A stretch of 64,000 nucleotides of DNA from Rodentibacter ratti (GTDB lineage Bacteria; Pseudomonadota; Gammaproteobacteria; Enterobacterales; Pasteurellaceae): contig NZ_MLAJ01000005.1 in NCBI RefSeq assembly GCF_002000485.1, forward strand, positions 255,893 through 319,892. The letters are read 5' to 3'. The notes below the pieces were generated by a model. It saw only the letters and a program-made list of their open reading frames with translations. It searched no databases and had not been told where the DNA came from. Positions within the stretch are counted from its first letter, which is position 1, and the number at the start of each line of letters is the position of its first letter. Below are positions 30,219 to 38,912 of this stretch, piece after piece. The position numbers and the translations under genes are program-made.

Positions 30219-31079
30219 TTATTTCTTTTTGGCTAACATTGTCACAAATTTCATTTTAATGCGATTGCCATTTTCATCAGTTTTGTGCAATTCGCCCATT
30301 TCCTCGTTGTATTTAATCAATTCCCAACCCTGATAATAACTTTTCAATTCATTTTCTTTGAAGGTGAAGGAAAAAGGCATCGGGCAGGGTACGTCATCAG
30401 TGGACATGGCGGCGACAATTAAATTATATCCACCCGCATTAGTATGTTCCTGAATATTTTTGATAATTGTCGGTATGCGTTCGCGGTTTAAGAACATAAA
30501 TACCACAGTAGAAAGAATAAAATCATAATTTTCTTGAATATTAGCGGTATTGATGTCGTAAAGTGCGGTAGAAATGTTGAGATTTTCTTTTTCTTTGGTG
30601 TCGTTTAGGAATGCAAGGCCATTGGCATTATGATCCCAAGAAGTTACATCAAAACCGAGTAAACTTAAAAAGAGGGAATTTCTGCCTTGACCACAACCAA
30701 GATCTAAGGTTTTGCAAGGTTTGATGAGTTCAACAGCGGCTTTTACTTCGGAATGGGTTGCCGTCATATTGTATTTTTTGCTGAAGTAATCTTCTTTTTT
30801 ACAGTAAAAGCCAAGGGTGCATTCCAAATCATCGGTTAAGGCTTCCACTCGGTGCCAAGCTTGCGGTTCAACGAATGGCGTTTCTGTTTCAGGCGTAAAA
30901 ATATGTTCGGCAATAATGTCGCCTTGTTCTGTTAATTCATAAAATTTCAGTTTGCCTTTTAAAACCTCTACTTTTCCCCAAGTGCCTACTTTGGTGTTGT
31001 GTTTTTCTTGAAACATTTGGGGGAGTTTATCTTTTGTCCAAACCGGCATTTGTTTGTAGCAGATTAATTCATTTTTCAT
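30219..31079 (-). CDS. tehB: Tellurite resistance methyltransferase TehB
   Basis: TehB is an SAM-dependent methyltransferase that methylates tellurite. The ATG at 31079 has a TTTGGAGAT site and gives 286 residues, as in H. influenzae TehB. The N-terminal 85 or so residues are the DUF1971 domain (MPVWTKDKLPQMFQEKHNTK, EPQAWHRVEA). The class I SAM motif is TLDLGCGQGRNSLFL. There is no tehA next to it, as in H. influenzae, where tehB is linked to oxidative stress and haem use. It follows metG on the minus strand. Confidence 0.93.
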   Translation of the reverse strand: MKNELICYKQMPVWTKDKLPQMFQEKHNTKVGTWGKVEVLKGKLKFYELTEQGDIIAEHIFTPETETPFVEPQAWHRVEALTDDLECTLGFYCKKEDYFSKKYNMTATHSEVKAAVELIKPCKTLDLGCGQGRNSLFLSLLGFDVTSWDHNANGLAFLNDTKEKENLNISTALYDINTANIQENYDFILSTVVFMFLNRERIPTIIKNIQEHTNAGGYNLIVAAMSTDDVPCPMPFSFTFKENELKSYYQGWELIKYNEEMGELHKTDENGNRIKMKFVTMLAKKK

Positions 31080-31159
31080 GGTGATCTCCAAATATAGATT
31101 AAATAGTTGAGTGTTATAGTAGGTTATGTGTTTTAAATTTTCAATGGAAAAAATAAAAA

Positions 31160-31175
31160 GGCGACCGAAGTCGCC
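31160..31175 (-). terminator. metG terminator
   Basis: On the minus strand GGCGAC-TTCG-GTCGCC, a stable UUCG hairpin, is followed by TTTTTATTTTTT just after metG. Confidence 0.92.
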
Positions 31176-31194
31176 CGAATAAATACTCAATTGA

Positions 31195-33243
31195 TTATTT
31201 CACCTGCATACCGGCTGTCACACCGATGTCTGCAGAAAGTAAGAATAAATCACTGCCACCGCTGCCGGCAGAAAGAATCATTCCTTCCGATACGCCGAAT
31301 TTCATTTTACGGGGAGCAAGATTTGCCACCATAATCACAAAGCGACCTTCTAATTCTTCCGGTTTGCTATAAGCGGCTTTGATGCCGGAGAATACTTGGC
31401 GGGTGTGATCGCCAAGGTCTAATTCAAAGCGTAAAAGTTTATTGGATTCTGGTACGGCTTCGCATTTTAGCACTTTTGCCACCCGCATATCTAATTTGGC
31501 AAAATCATCAATAGTGATGGTATCGGCAATAGGTTCTACCTGAGAAAGTGCGGTCGATTTTGACGCTGTTTTTTCTGCTGCTTTATTGCTTTGTGCAAAC
31601 AAGGCTTTGGTTTCATTCACCACCGCGTCAATTTGTTTTTTCTCTAAACGGGAGAAAAGGGCTTTGAATGGTGAAAGGGTATGGCCAAGCAAAGGTTGGT
31701 GAAGGTTATCCCAACGTAATTCAGTTTGTAAGAAACTTTCTGAGCGTTCAGCCAGTTTGGGTAATACCGGTTTTAAGTAGGTCATCAATACGCGGAATAG
31801 TTCAATGCCCATTGAGCAGACTGCTTGTAGCTCGGCTTCTTTGCCTTCCTCTTTTGCGATCACCCATGGGGCTTTATCGTCAATGTATTTATTGGCTTTA
31901 TCTGCCAATGCCATAATTTCACGAATGGCTTTGTTAAATTCGCGGGTTTCATAATAGGTTGAGATTTGTTCTGCCCGTGCAGTAAATTCGTCAAACAATG
32001 CTTTATCTTCTAATTTATCGGCTAATTTTCCGTTAAAACGTTTTGCGATAAAGCTTGCATTGCGAGAGGCTAAATTCACCAGTTTGTTAACGATATCGGT
32101 GTTTACACGCTGAACGAAATCGTCCAAGTTGAAATCTAAATCTTCAATACGGTTATTAATTTTTGCCGCATAGTAATAACGTAAACATTCAGGATCAATA
32201 TGGTTCAAATAGGTGCTGGCTTGAATGAATGTGCCACGGGATTTTGACATTTTCGCCCCATCGACGGTGACATAACCATGGGCAAATACATTTGTCGGTT
32301 TACGATAGCCACTGCCTTCCAACATTGCAGGCCAGAATAGGCTGTGAAAATAGACGATATCTTTCCCAATAAAGTGATAAAGTTCTGCTTCACTGTGTTC
32401 TGCCCAAAACGCATTGAAATCAATGCCTTCACGATCACAAAGATTTTTGAACGATGCCATATAACCAATGGGTGCATCTAACCAAACATAGAAGAATTTA
32501 TCTTTTGCTCCCGGAATTTCAAAACCAAAATAAGGTGCATCACGGGAAATATCCCATTGTTGTAAACCGCTTTCAAACCATTCTTGCATTTTGTTGGCGA
32601 TTTCAGGTTGAAGGGAACCGGAACGGGTCCATTCTTGCAACATATTCTCAAATGCCGGTAAATCAAAGAAAAAGTGTTCGGATTTTTTGACAACAGGTGT
32701 CGCACCGGATACGGCAGAACGTGGATTAATTAAATCCATCGGGCTATAAGTGGACGCACAGACTTCGCAGTTATCGCCATATTGATCTTCCGCTTTGCAC
32801 TTCGGACAAGTACCTTTCACAAAACGATCCGGCAAAAACATATTCTTTTCAGGATCATAAAGTTGCGCAATCACTTTGCTTTTAATGAAACCCTTTGATT
32901 TTAATTTGTTATAAATTTCTGCGGTGATTTGTTTATTTTCTTCGCTGTGGGTGGAGTGGTAGTTATCAAAACTAATATTAAAACCGGCAAAGTCACGAAT
33001 GTGATCCGCCTTTGCTTTAGCGATTAATTCTTCCGGCGTAATGCCTAATTTGTCGGCATTCAACATAATTGGAGTGCCATGGGCATCATCAGCACAAACA
33101 AAATAAATTTTATTGCCAAGCATACGTTGAAAACGCACCCAAATATCCGCTTGAATATGTTCTAGCATGTGGCCTAAATGGATCGCACCATTGGCGTAAG
33201 GTAGGGCGCAAGTGACTAAAATTTTACGGGGTTGAGCTGTCAT
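31195..33243 (-). CDS. metG: Methionyl-tRNA synthetase
   Basis: A class I aminoacyl-tRNA synthetase of 682 residues. The signature HLGH is in [14 protein letters not shown] and KMSKS in [11 protein letters not shown]. The zinc knuckle pairs are CPKC and CEVC. The C-terminal tRNA-binding (Trbp111-like) domain is present from about residue 575 ([20 protein letters not shown]). It diverges from mrp across about 150 bp, the same arrangement as in H. influenzae and E. coli. Confidence 0.98.
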   Translation of the reverse strand: MTAQPRKILVTCALPYANGAIHLGHMLEHIQADIWVRFQRMLGNKIYFVCADDAHGTPIMLNADKLGITPEELIAKAKADHIRDFAGFNISFDNYHSTHSEENKQITAEIYNKLKSKGFIKSKVIAQLYDPEKNMFLPDRFVKGTCPKCKAEDQYGDNCEVCASTYSPMDLINPRSAVSGATPVVKKSEHFFFDLPAFENMLQEWTRSGSLQPEIANKMQEWFESGLQQWDISRDAPYFGFEIPGAKDKFFYVWLDAPIGYMASFKNLCDREGIDFNAFWAEHSEAELYHFIGKDIVYFHSLFWPAMLEGSGYRKPTNVFAHGYVTVDGAKMSKSRGTFIQASTYLNHIDPECLRYYYAAKINNRIEDLDFNLDDFVQRVNTDIVNKLVNLASRNASFIAKRFNGKLADKLEDKALFDEFTARAEQISTYYETREFNKAIREIMALADKANKYIDDKAPWVIAKEEGKEAELQAVCSMGIELFRVLMTYLKPVLPKLAERSESFLQTELRWDNLHQPLLGHTLSPFKALFSRLEKKQIDAVVNETKALFAQSNKAAEKTASKSTALSQVEPIADTITIDDFAKLDMRVAKVLKCEAVPESNKLLRFELDLGDHTRQVFSGIKAAYSKPEELEGRFVIMVANLAPRKMKFGVSEGMILSAGSGGSDLFLLSADIGVTAGMQVK

Positions 33244-33396
33244 TTTTATTCTCTTTTATTGCACAAAAAATTGTTCGCTATCTTACCCGATAAACGGTAT
33301 TTTTTCTAGTTCATCACATTTTGTCTTAACAGAGCGGGATTAAAGTGGTTAAATATGCCCGACGAATTTACTCCATTATTTTAATAGGACTTTATT

Positions 33397-34509
33397 ATGG
33401 CAATCTTTTTTTCTGAAAATATCAGTTCAGAACAACAAACCGAGCTTCTCCAGCTCTTTCAACATTTTACCCATCCCAGCCTACAAAAAGATCTCATTGC
33501 GTTAAATGCCCTAAAAAAAGTAGAGAAAGGGGGGGAAACATTACGCATTGAATTGCAACTGCCGTTTGCTTGGAATAGCGGTGTGGCGCAACTGAAGCAA
33601 GCCATTTCTGATGCGTTATTAAAAGCAGCAGATTGCAAAGTGATCAAATGGGAGGTGAATTATCAAATTGCCACCTTGAAACGTGCGAATAATCAACCTG
33701 CGGTAAAAGGTGTAAAAAATATCATTGCGGTGACATCAGGCAAAGGGGGCGTAGGAAAATCCAGTGTTTCCGTTAATCTTGCTCTCGCACTTCAAGCTCA
33801 AGGAGCACGCGTTGGCATTTTAGATGCCGATATTTATGGTCCATCTATCCCACATATGCTTGGAGCCCCTCATCAACGCCCAACATCTCCAGACAATCAA
33901 CATATCACACCGATTAAAGCGCATGGTTTATCGGCGAACTCTATCGGTTTCCTAATGGATGAGGACAGTGCAACCATTTGGCGTGGTCCAATGGCAAGCA
34001 GCGCATTAAGCCAATTACTCAATGAAACTCTATGGGATAGCTTAGATTATTTGGTTATCGATATGCCTCCCGGCACTGGAGATATTCAACTTACCCTGTC
34101 ACAACAAATTCCGGTTACCGGAGCCGTGGTGGTAACAACGCCGCAGGATATTGCCTTACTTGATGCGGTAAAAGGGGTATCCATGTTTGAACGGGTATCC
34201 GTACCGGTATTGGGTATTGTGGAAAATATGTCGATGCATATTTGTAGTCAGTGCGGTCATCACGAGACTATTTTTGGCACGGGTGGTGCTGAAAAAATGG
34301 CGGAAAAATATAATGTGAAAGTGTTAGCACAGTTGCCGTTACATATTCGGATTCGTGAAGATTTAGATGCCGGTAATCCAACAGTGGTCGTTGCGCCGGA
34401 AAGTGAAATCACACAAGCCTTCCTACAATTGGCAGAAAAAATTTCTACCGAACTTTATTGGCAAGGTTCGGTGATTCCAAGTGAAATTTTATTTAGAGAA
34501 GTGAAGTAA
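33397..34509 (+). CDS. mrp: Iron-sulfur cluster carrier ApbC/Mrp
   Basis: ApbC/Mrp is a P-loop ATPase that binds and transfers Fe-S clusters. The 370 residues have an N-terminal DUF59-like domain (about 1-95) and a deviant Walker A at 115-122 (GKGGVGKS, K116 and K121). The cluster-binding CxxC is in MHICSQCGHH. The beginning has a normal start after an AATAGGAC site. A hairpin with a T-rich tail follows. Confidence 0.95.
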   Translation: MAIFFSENISSEQQTELLQLFQHFTHPSLQKDLIALNALKKVEKGGETLRIELQLPFAWNSGVAQLKQAISDALLKAADCKVIKWEVNYQIATLKRANNQPAVKGVKNIIAVTSGKGGVGKSSVSVNLALALQAQGARVGILDADIYGPSIPHMLGAPHQRPTSPDNQHITPIKAHGLSANSIGFLMDEDSATIWRGPMASSALSQLLNETLWDSLDYLVIDMPPGTGDIQLTLSQQIPVTGAVVVTTPQDIALLDAVKGVSMFERVSVPVLGIVENMSMHICSQCGHHETIFGTGGAEKMAEKYNVKVLAQLPLHIRIREDLDAGNPTVVVAPESEITQAFLQLAEKISTELYWQGSVIPSEILFREVK

Positions 34510-34513
34510 GGAT

Positions 34514-34536
34514 AAGGGCTGTGTTGACAGCCCTTT
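34514..34536 (+). terminator. mrp terminator
   Basis: AAGGGCTGT-GTTG-ACAGCCCTT is a 9-bp stem with a 4-base loop just after the mrp stop. Confidence 0.85.
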
Positions 34537-34604
34537 CTTGTTCTTCTTCTCTTTTGCGATTAAAATGCCGTGCAATTTTTTTCTAACGAATGATGAGTAC
34601 AATA

Positions 34605-35624
34605 ATGAAAAATTTTGCCAAATATAGCCTGATTGATTTACATCTCCATCTAGACGGTTCACTTTCCCCGGAATGGATGTTTGAATGGGCAGAAAAACAG
34701 AATATCGCTTTACCCGCCCAAAATGTTGAACAACTTCTTTCTTTAGTTTCCGTTCCACAAGATTGCACTGATCTTAATCAATATCTTAACTGTTTTGAGA
34801 TTCCTGTTTCTTTACTGCAAAGCACGGAAGCCATCACCTCTGCGGTTTCCGATTTATTAAAACGCCTAGATCAACAAGGATTAGCCTATGTTGAAATTCG
34901 TTTCGCTCCACAACTTCACACACAAAAAGGTTTAACCCAATCACAGGTAGTTGAAGCCGCTTTGACGGGGTTACAAGAAGGATTAACGGGAAGCCGATTA
35001 TTTAAAGCTAATTTAATCCTTTGCTGTTTACGTGGTATCGGTTCGCCAGAAGGGAATTTAGAAACCGTACGAATGGCGAAAAAATATCTTTCAACTGGAA
35101 AACCGGGAGTCGTTGCCGTGGATTTAGCCGGCCCTGAAGCCGGTTATCCTACAATGAATTTTGCCAAAGAATTTGAACTCGCCAAATCGCTCAATGTGCC
35201 TTTTACCATTCACGCCGGTGAAGCGGCAGGAGCGGAGAATGTTCAACAAGCCATTGACCTTGGTGCAAGCCGTATCGGACACAGTATTCGTGCGGCGGAA
35301 TCAGAATCCGTTATGCAATCTTTAGCCGATCGCCACATTGCCGTGGAAATGTGCCCTTGCAGTAATTTACAAACCAAAGCGATTGATCACTTAAAAAATT
35401 ATCCCCTTAGAACATTCCTCATAAAGGGGATTATTGCCACCTTAAACACCGACAATATGACGGTTTCTCAAACCAACATTCAGCAAGAATTTGATTTATT
35501 GGCACGAGAATATCAATTAAATGAAAATGAAGCCCAACAGTTGCTTGAAAACGCCATCCGTGCTGCTTTTCTTAGCGATGAAGAAAAATGTGAGTTGAAA
35601 ACTTATATTGAAAAATTGGGTTAG
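34605..35624 (+). CDS. add: Adenosine deaminase
   Basis: This enzyme deaminates adenosine to inosine in purine salvage. The metal-binding HLHLD is near residue 13, with HAGEAAGAENV (His and Glu of the site), SRIGHSI, and NTDN in place of the usual NTDD, a change seen in part of the family. The start could be one of three ATGs (34590, 34593, 34605). I chose 34605 because it puts HLHLD at the family position; the ribosome site is weak for all. 339 residues. Confidence 0.88.
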   Translation: MKNFAKYSLIDLHLHLDGSLSPEWMFEWAEKQNIALPAQNVEQLLSLVSVPQDCTDLNQYLNCFEIPVSLLQSTEAITSAVSDLLKRLDQQGLAYVEIRFAPQLHTQKGLTQSQVVEAALTGLQEGLTGSRLFKANLILCCLRGIGSPEGNLETVRMAKKYLSTGKPGVVAVDLAGPEAGYPTMNFAKEFELAKSLNVPFTIHAGEAAGAENVQQAIDLGASRIGHSIRAAESESVMQSLADRHIAVEMCPCSNLQTKAIDHLKNYPLRTFLIKGIIATLNTDNMTVSQTNIQQEFDLLAREYQLNENEAQQLLENAIRAAFLSDEEKCELKTYIEKLG

Positions 35625-35662
35625 TATAAAGTGCGGTTGTATTTTTTAGTGTTTTTTAGAGA

Positions 35663-35684
35663 GGGGAATTATTCCCCTTTTTTT
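35663..35684 (+). terminator. add terminator
   Basis: GGGGAAT-T-ATTCCCC followed by T7 immediately after add marks the end of the core block before the accessory island. Confidence 0.85.
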
Positions 35685-35737
35685 GGTGTTGAATCTAATT
35701 TAGATTAAATTACCAAGTTAGTATTTTTAGTAAAATA

Positions 35738-35950
35738 TTACCTTTTTAGTAAATAACGACATCTTTCATATGCATCAAGTCTCTCTGCATTTTGATATTT
35801 TTCAAGATATGCTTCGACACAGCGAGTTGTATCAGTTTTCTTCAAACTAGATATTATTATGCTATAAATTGAAACGGAAATGACTAAGCTAATACCTAAA
35901 ATAATAGCTATTTTAACATTAGGCTCTTGTTGATTGAATTTAGGTATCAT
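35738..35950 (-). CDS. Unrecognised small protein with one membrane helix
   Basis: 70 residues. One hydrophobic helix at about 13-35 (IAIILGISLVISVSIYSIII) is followed by a charged tail with two Cys (TRCVEAYLEKYQNAERLDAYERCRY). I do not recognise a family. It starts 3 bp after the next upstream gene and is the last gene of a four-gene minus-strand operon opposite an XRE regulator. The region is AT-rich and has no uptake signals. Confidence 0.6.
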   Translation of the reverse strand: MIPKFNQQEPNVKIAIILGISLVISVSIYSIIISSLKKTDTTRCVEAYLEKYQNAERLDAYERCRYLLKR

Positions 35951-35953
35951 ATT

Positions 35954-36382
35954 TTAATCCTCAATATTAATTTCACAAAATTTATCTACAAATAGCCCTA
36001 ATATAGTACATAGAGAATATCCTATATATTTAATACTATCCCATAAACCAAAATTGTGTTCTTGGTTGAAAAACCAGATAAGTATTCCCGTAAAAATTAT
36101 CAACATTATCACTCTGACTATATTGAGTATTATCTTGGTATATTTTGGAGCTAAGTAAATAATTGGGATAATAAAACCTGAGCCAAATAAAAAACTTCTT
36201 AAACATTCATACATACAGGAGAGGAAACCAGTAACTTGGTAACCTCCCCAAATATAATCTCCTTCTGAAGGTAAAAATATGCTGACAATTAACGATAAAA
36301 TCATCGGGAATAATAAACAAGCTATAGGGAGTAAGAGCCATCGAATAGCTGGATGCCAGGAAGTTAGTATCTTATTAGTCAT
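35954..36382 (-). CDS. Unrecognised polytopic membrane protein
   Basis: 142 residues with about four membrane helices (about 14-37, 62-80, 86-105 and 117-133). The short hydrophilic end reads KFCEINIED. No known domain is visible. It is third in the small operon, 3 bp after the gene at 36386-36706 and 3 bp before the one at 35738-35950. The tight packing implies a joint product or complex. Confidence 0.62.
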   Translation of the reverse strand: MTNKILTSWHPAIRWLLLPIACLLFPMILSLIVSIFLPSEGDYIWGGYQVTGFLSCMYECLRSFLFGSGFIIPIIYLAPKYTKIILNIVRVIMLIIFTGILIWFFNQEHNFGLWDSIKYIGYSLCTILGLFVDKFCEINIED

Positions 36383-36385
36383 ATA

Positions 36386-36706
36386 TTAATTTCCTTGTTT
36401 TATAGAGAATGCACGGAGTAATAGACCTAATAAATCCCAGATAAATCTAAAAATAAATAATATTAAACTTATAATTACATATATTGCTATACCTAAACCG
36501 ATAAAGCCAATAAATGACTCAGGTGTGAATTTTGTATAAATAACAGGTGAAAATGAGAAAATACCAACTATTCTAGGTACAAGATGAATGAAATTTCCGT
36601 AAACAAGAGAACTTAGTACACAACTTAAAAGTAGAGTAACTAAAAGTGATGTCTCATTAGAACCAATAAAATAAGCAATAGGTAGCAAAATGGATAAGAA
36701 GGGCAT
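36386..36706 (-). CDS. Unrecognised small membrane protein
   Basis: 106 residues, about three membrane helices (about 3-15, 20-48 and 66-95). No motif or family is recognised. Its start overlaps the stop of the gene at 36706-37122 by one base (TAATG). It is second in the operon. Confidence 0.62.
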   Translation of the reverse strand: MPFLSILLPIAYFIGSNETSLLVTLLLSCVLSSLVYGNFIHLVPRIVGIFSFSPVIYTKFTPESFIGFIGLGIAIYVIISLILFIFRFIWDLLGLLLRAFSIKQGN

Positions 36707-37122
36707 TAGATACCTCCTCTTGCAAACATAGAAGCAACGGATACAGCTTCCTCAAATTTTTCTTTAATTTTAGTATTGTAATTTAGCATTCTAAATACAT
36801 CTTTTTCTGACATATGTTTATATACTTCTAATACAGCTCCAGCAATAAAGTATGCCATTGTGATCTTAACAGCCTTACGAATTTCTTCTTGGCTTTCAGT
36901 TTTTAAAACAAAATCTATTCCTAATAACTCTACTTCTGTTTTTCTTGAGGAGCCAGGTAGAGTATAGTATTCATCTAGGGGGGATGGTTTAGTATATATT
37001 ATGTAATCTTGGGCATTTTCAATAGCTTGATAAAACGTTCGCCTTACTTTTCTACCCGAATTCCATAAAATTAATATAGCTATGACAGATATAATAGCGA
37101 TCACTATAGAGATTTCATTCAT
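36706..37122 (-). CDS. Unrecognised protein with one N-terminal membrane helix
   Basis: 138 residues. One N-terminal helix (about 4-21, SIVIAIISVIAILILW) is followed by a basic stretch (SGRKVRR) and a soluble, helix-rich domain of about 115 residues that probably faces the cytoplasm. There is no recognised family. It is first in the operon, behind a clear promoter (TTGACT-17-TAAAAT) that is bracketed by repeats likely bound by the divergent XRE protein. Confidence 0.62.
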   Translation of the reverse strand: MNEISIVIAIISVIAILILWNSGRKVRRTFYQAIENAQDYIIYTKPSPLDEYYTLPGSSRKTEVELLGIDFVLKTESQEEIRKAVKITMAYFIAGAVLEVYKHMSEKDVFRMLNYNTKIKEKFEEAVSVASMFARGGI

Positions 37123-37167
37123 TACGTTTTCCTTATATCAGTTTACTTTAGGCTGTCTTTGTATGTA

Positions 37168-37266
37168 TTTTAGGCATATTTAATTAAATTTTATGCAATT
37201 TAGAGCATTCAGTCAATGTAATAGATCATAAAAAATATGCCTAAAACGAATAATTGTAATAGGCAT
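37168..37266. promoter_or_regulatory. Divergent operator region between the membrane operon and the XRE gene
   Basis: TTTTAGGCATATTT (37168-37181) has a perfect inverted copy AAATATGCCTAAAA at 37233-37246, 65 bp centre to centre. A further TAGGCAT lies at 37260-37266 beside the XRE start, and a TTTAGGC at about 37147-37153. On the minus strand TTGACT (37211-37216) and TAAAAT (37188-37193) with a 17-bp spacer make a good promoter lying between the two arms. This is most likely the binding array of the XRE protein. Confidence 0.75.
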
Positions 37267-37270
37267 CAAA

Positions 37271-37603
37271 ATGGCACAACCAGTTGCATCTGATATTGAC
37301 CGTCTTATAGGTCAACGAATTCAACAAAAACGTCGAGAAATGGGGTATTCGGCGGAGAGATTATCTGAGTATGTGAATATTTCTCAGCCACAGCTTTCTC
37401 GCTATGAAAGAGGAGCAAATAAAATCAATGTAGCGCATTTAGTAGCAATAGCGACTTTTCTTAAGACACCCATTAGTTATTTTTTTGAAGACTGTATGAG
37501 TGGATTTGAATGGAATACAGATGAAACAAACAGATATTGGATGGATTTGAGTCAACGACAAAAAATGTTAGTGGTCGAGTTTTTAAAAGAAATAAGAAAA
37601 TAG
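37271..37603 (+). CDS. XRE-family transcriptional regulator
   Basis: 110 residues. The helix-turn-helix is at about 12-66 (IGQRIQQKRREMGYSAERLSE, then ISQPQLSRYERGANKINV), the Cro/CI type. The C-terminal 40 residues are short, with no peptidase or ligand domain. It diverges from four small genes across 148 bp holding its probable operator repeats, so it probably represses that operon and itself. Confidence 0.88.
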   Translation: MAQPVASDIDRLIGQRIQQKRREMGYSAERLSEYVNISQPQLSRYERGANKINVAHLVAIATFLKTPISYFFEDCMSGFEWNTDETNRYWMDLSQRQKMLVVEFLKEIRK

Positions 37604-37823
37604 TTGTATTGCTAAGCTGTGATTAAAATATAGCTATTTGTTTTAAGCAAAGTTTGAGCTTGCCTTTCGTTTTCAAATATTCTTTTAGCAAATCTAAATT
37701 TCAGTCTTTCCTCCATTTGTTGTTAGACTGATTATGACTGCGTATCCTAACTTAAAGCCTATGAAATGAGTAAATTGGCTTTAACCGTTAAAGTTTATCG
37801 TGGTAATAAAAATGGAGAAAAAT
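37604..37823 (+). promoter_or_regulatory. Spacer and leader of the first sirtuin gene
   Basis: An 8-bp perfect inverted repeat TTAAAGCC/GGCTTTAA lies at 37752-37759 and 37777-37784. The 13-mer TTAAAGCCTATGA (37752-37764) and the 19-mer GGAGAAAAATATGAATAAA (37814-37832, over the start codon) recur at 38684-38696 and 38711-38729 before the FtsK-gamma gene. No gene is seen in the spacer itself. Confidence 0.5.
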
Positions 37824-38528
37824 ATGAATAAACCAATTTGTGTTGTTTTAACCGGTGCCGGTATCAGTGCCGAAAGTGGAATTCCGACTTTTCGTGCGGA
37901 AGATGGCTTGTGGGCTGGGTATAAGATTGAGGAAGTTTGTACACCTGAAGCCTTGAAAAAGAACCGGGCTAAGGTGTTGGAATTTTATAATGAACGCCGT
38001 CGTAATGCTCAAGCGGCTCAACCGAATGCGGCACATCTCGCTTTAGTAGAGCTTGAAAAGGCTTATGATGTGCAGATCATCACTCAAAATGTGGATGATT
38101 TGCACGAACGTGCAGGTAGTCAAAATGTATTGCATTTGCACGGTGAGCTGAACAAAGCGAGAAGTAGCTTTAATACGGATTACATCGTTCCTTGCTTGGG
38201 TGATCAGCATATTGACGATAAAGATAACCAGGGGCATCCAATGCGTCCACATATTGTTTTCTTTGGGGAAAATGTGCCTATGTTGGATCAAGCAATCAAG
38301 CTAGTGAAAAAAGCGGATATTGTGATCGTGATTGGTACATCGTTACAGGTTTATCCCGCCAATGGTTTAGTCAATGAAGCTCCTTATGGCGCAGAGATTT
38401 ACCTTGTTGATCCAAATCCTAACACGGGCTTTATTCGTAAACATGTCATTACGCTGAAAGAAAAGGCCGGCGAAGGTGTGCCGAAAATTGTGAAAGTCTT
38501 GCTAAATAAGGCTGCTCGATCTAGCTAA
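37824..38528 (+). CDS. Class III sirtuin (NAD-dependent deacylase), zinc-less type
   Basis: Sirtuins remove acyl groups from lysines using NAD. The ATG at 37824 has a GGAG site and gives 234 residues; earlier in-frame starts at 37800 and 37812 are less likely. The NAD motifs are GAGISAESGIPTFR and TQNVDDLHERAG, and the catalytic His is H106 (LHLHGEL). Y55 and R58 (FYNERRR) are the class III pair that favours succinyl and malonyl groups. The zinc module has lost its cysteines: only one Cys remains between LHGEL and RPHIVFFGE, so it is of the zinc-free kind. It is a single-gene unit with its own terminator. Confidence 0.9.
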   Translation: MNKPICVVLTGAGISAESGIPTFRAEDGLWAGYKIEEVCTPEALKKNRAKVLEFYNERRRNAQAAQPNAAHLALVELEKAYDVQIITQNVDDLHERAGSQNVLHLHGELNKARSSFNTDYIVPCLGDQHIDDKDNQGHPMRPHIVFFGENVPMLDQAIKLVKKADIVIVIGTSLQVYPANGLVNEAPYGAEIYLVDPNPNTGFIRKHVITLKEKAGEGVPKIVKVLLNKAARSS

Positions 38529-38555
38529 GTGCGGTTAAAAATTCGATAGATTTTT

Positions 38556-38587
38556 AAATAGCAACGATCTTTGTTGCTATTTTTTTA
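38556..38587 (+). terminator. Terminator after the first sirtuin gene
   Basis: The stem ATAGCAAC/GTTGCTAT with a short loop is followed by T7. It separates this sirtuin from the cluster that begins at 38721. Confidence 0.88.
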
Positions 38588-38720
38588 TCTCAAAAACATA
38601 TTTTTGATTGTTTCTTATTCAACCAAATTAGTTTTTGTATGTTTTTTATCCAATTAAAACAATTTTTCACTTTTTAAAAGGATTTAAAGCCTATGAGAGA
38701 GCGTAGAACAGGAGAAAAAT

Positions 38721-38912
38721 ATGAATAAAGATCCCCTTTTAAACGATGTAAAACAATTTATTTTAGAGAGCCAATTTGTTTCAGTTTCAGCGATACAACG
38801 CCGATTTCAAATAGGCTTTATGCGGGCTGAAAGAATATTGGAACAACTTGAAAAAGAGAAAGTTGTGTCTAAAAAAGACAAAAATTTTAGACGGAAAATA
38901 GAGGAAAAATAA
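38721..38912 (+). CDS. Free-standing FtsK gamma-domain winged-helix protein
   Basis: 63 residues that align over nearly their whole length with the C-terminal gamma domain of FtsK (ASISGVQRQFRIGYNRAARI in E. coli; here VSVSAIQRRFQIGFMRAERI). In FtsK that domain reads the KOPS sequence and activates XerD. No motor domain is present, so this is a DNA- or protein-binding adaptor. The residue equal to the Asn of GYNRAA is Met here, so sequence choice may differ. It has a strong AGGAG site and overlaps the next gene by one base (TAATG). Confidence 0.82.
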   Translation: MNKDPLLNDVKQFILESQFVSVSAIQRRFQIGFMRAERILEQLEKEKVVSKKDKNFRRKIEEK

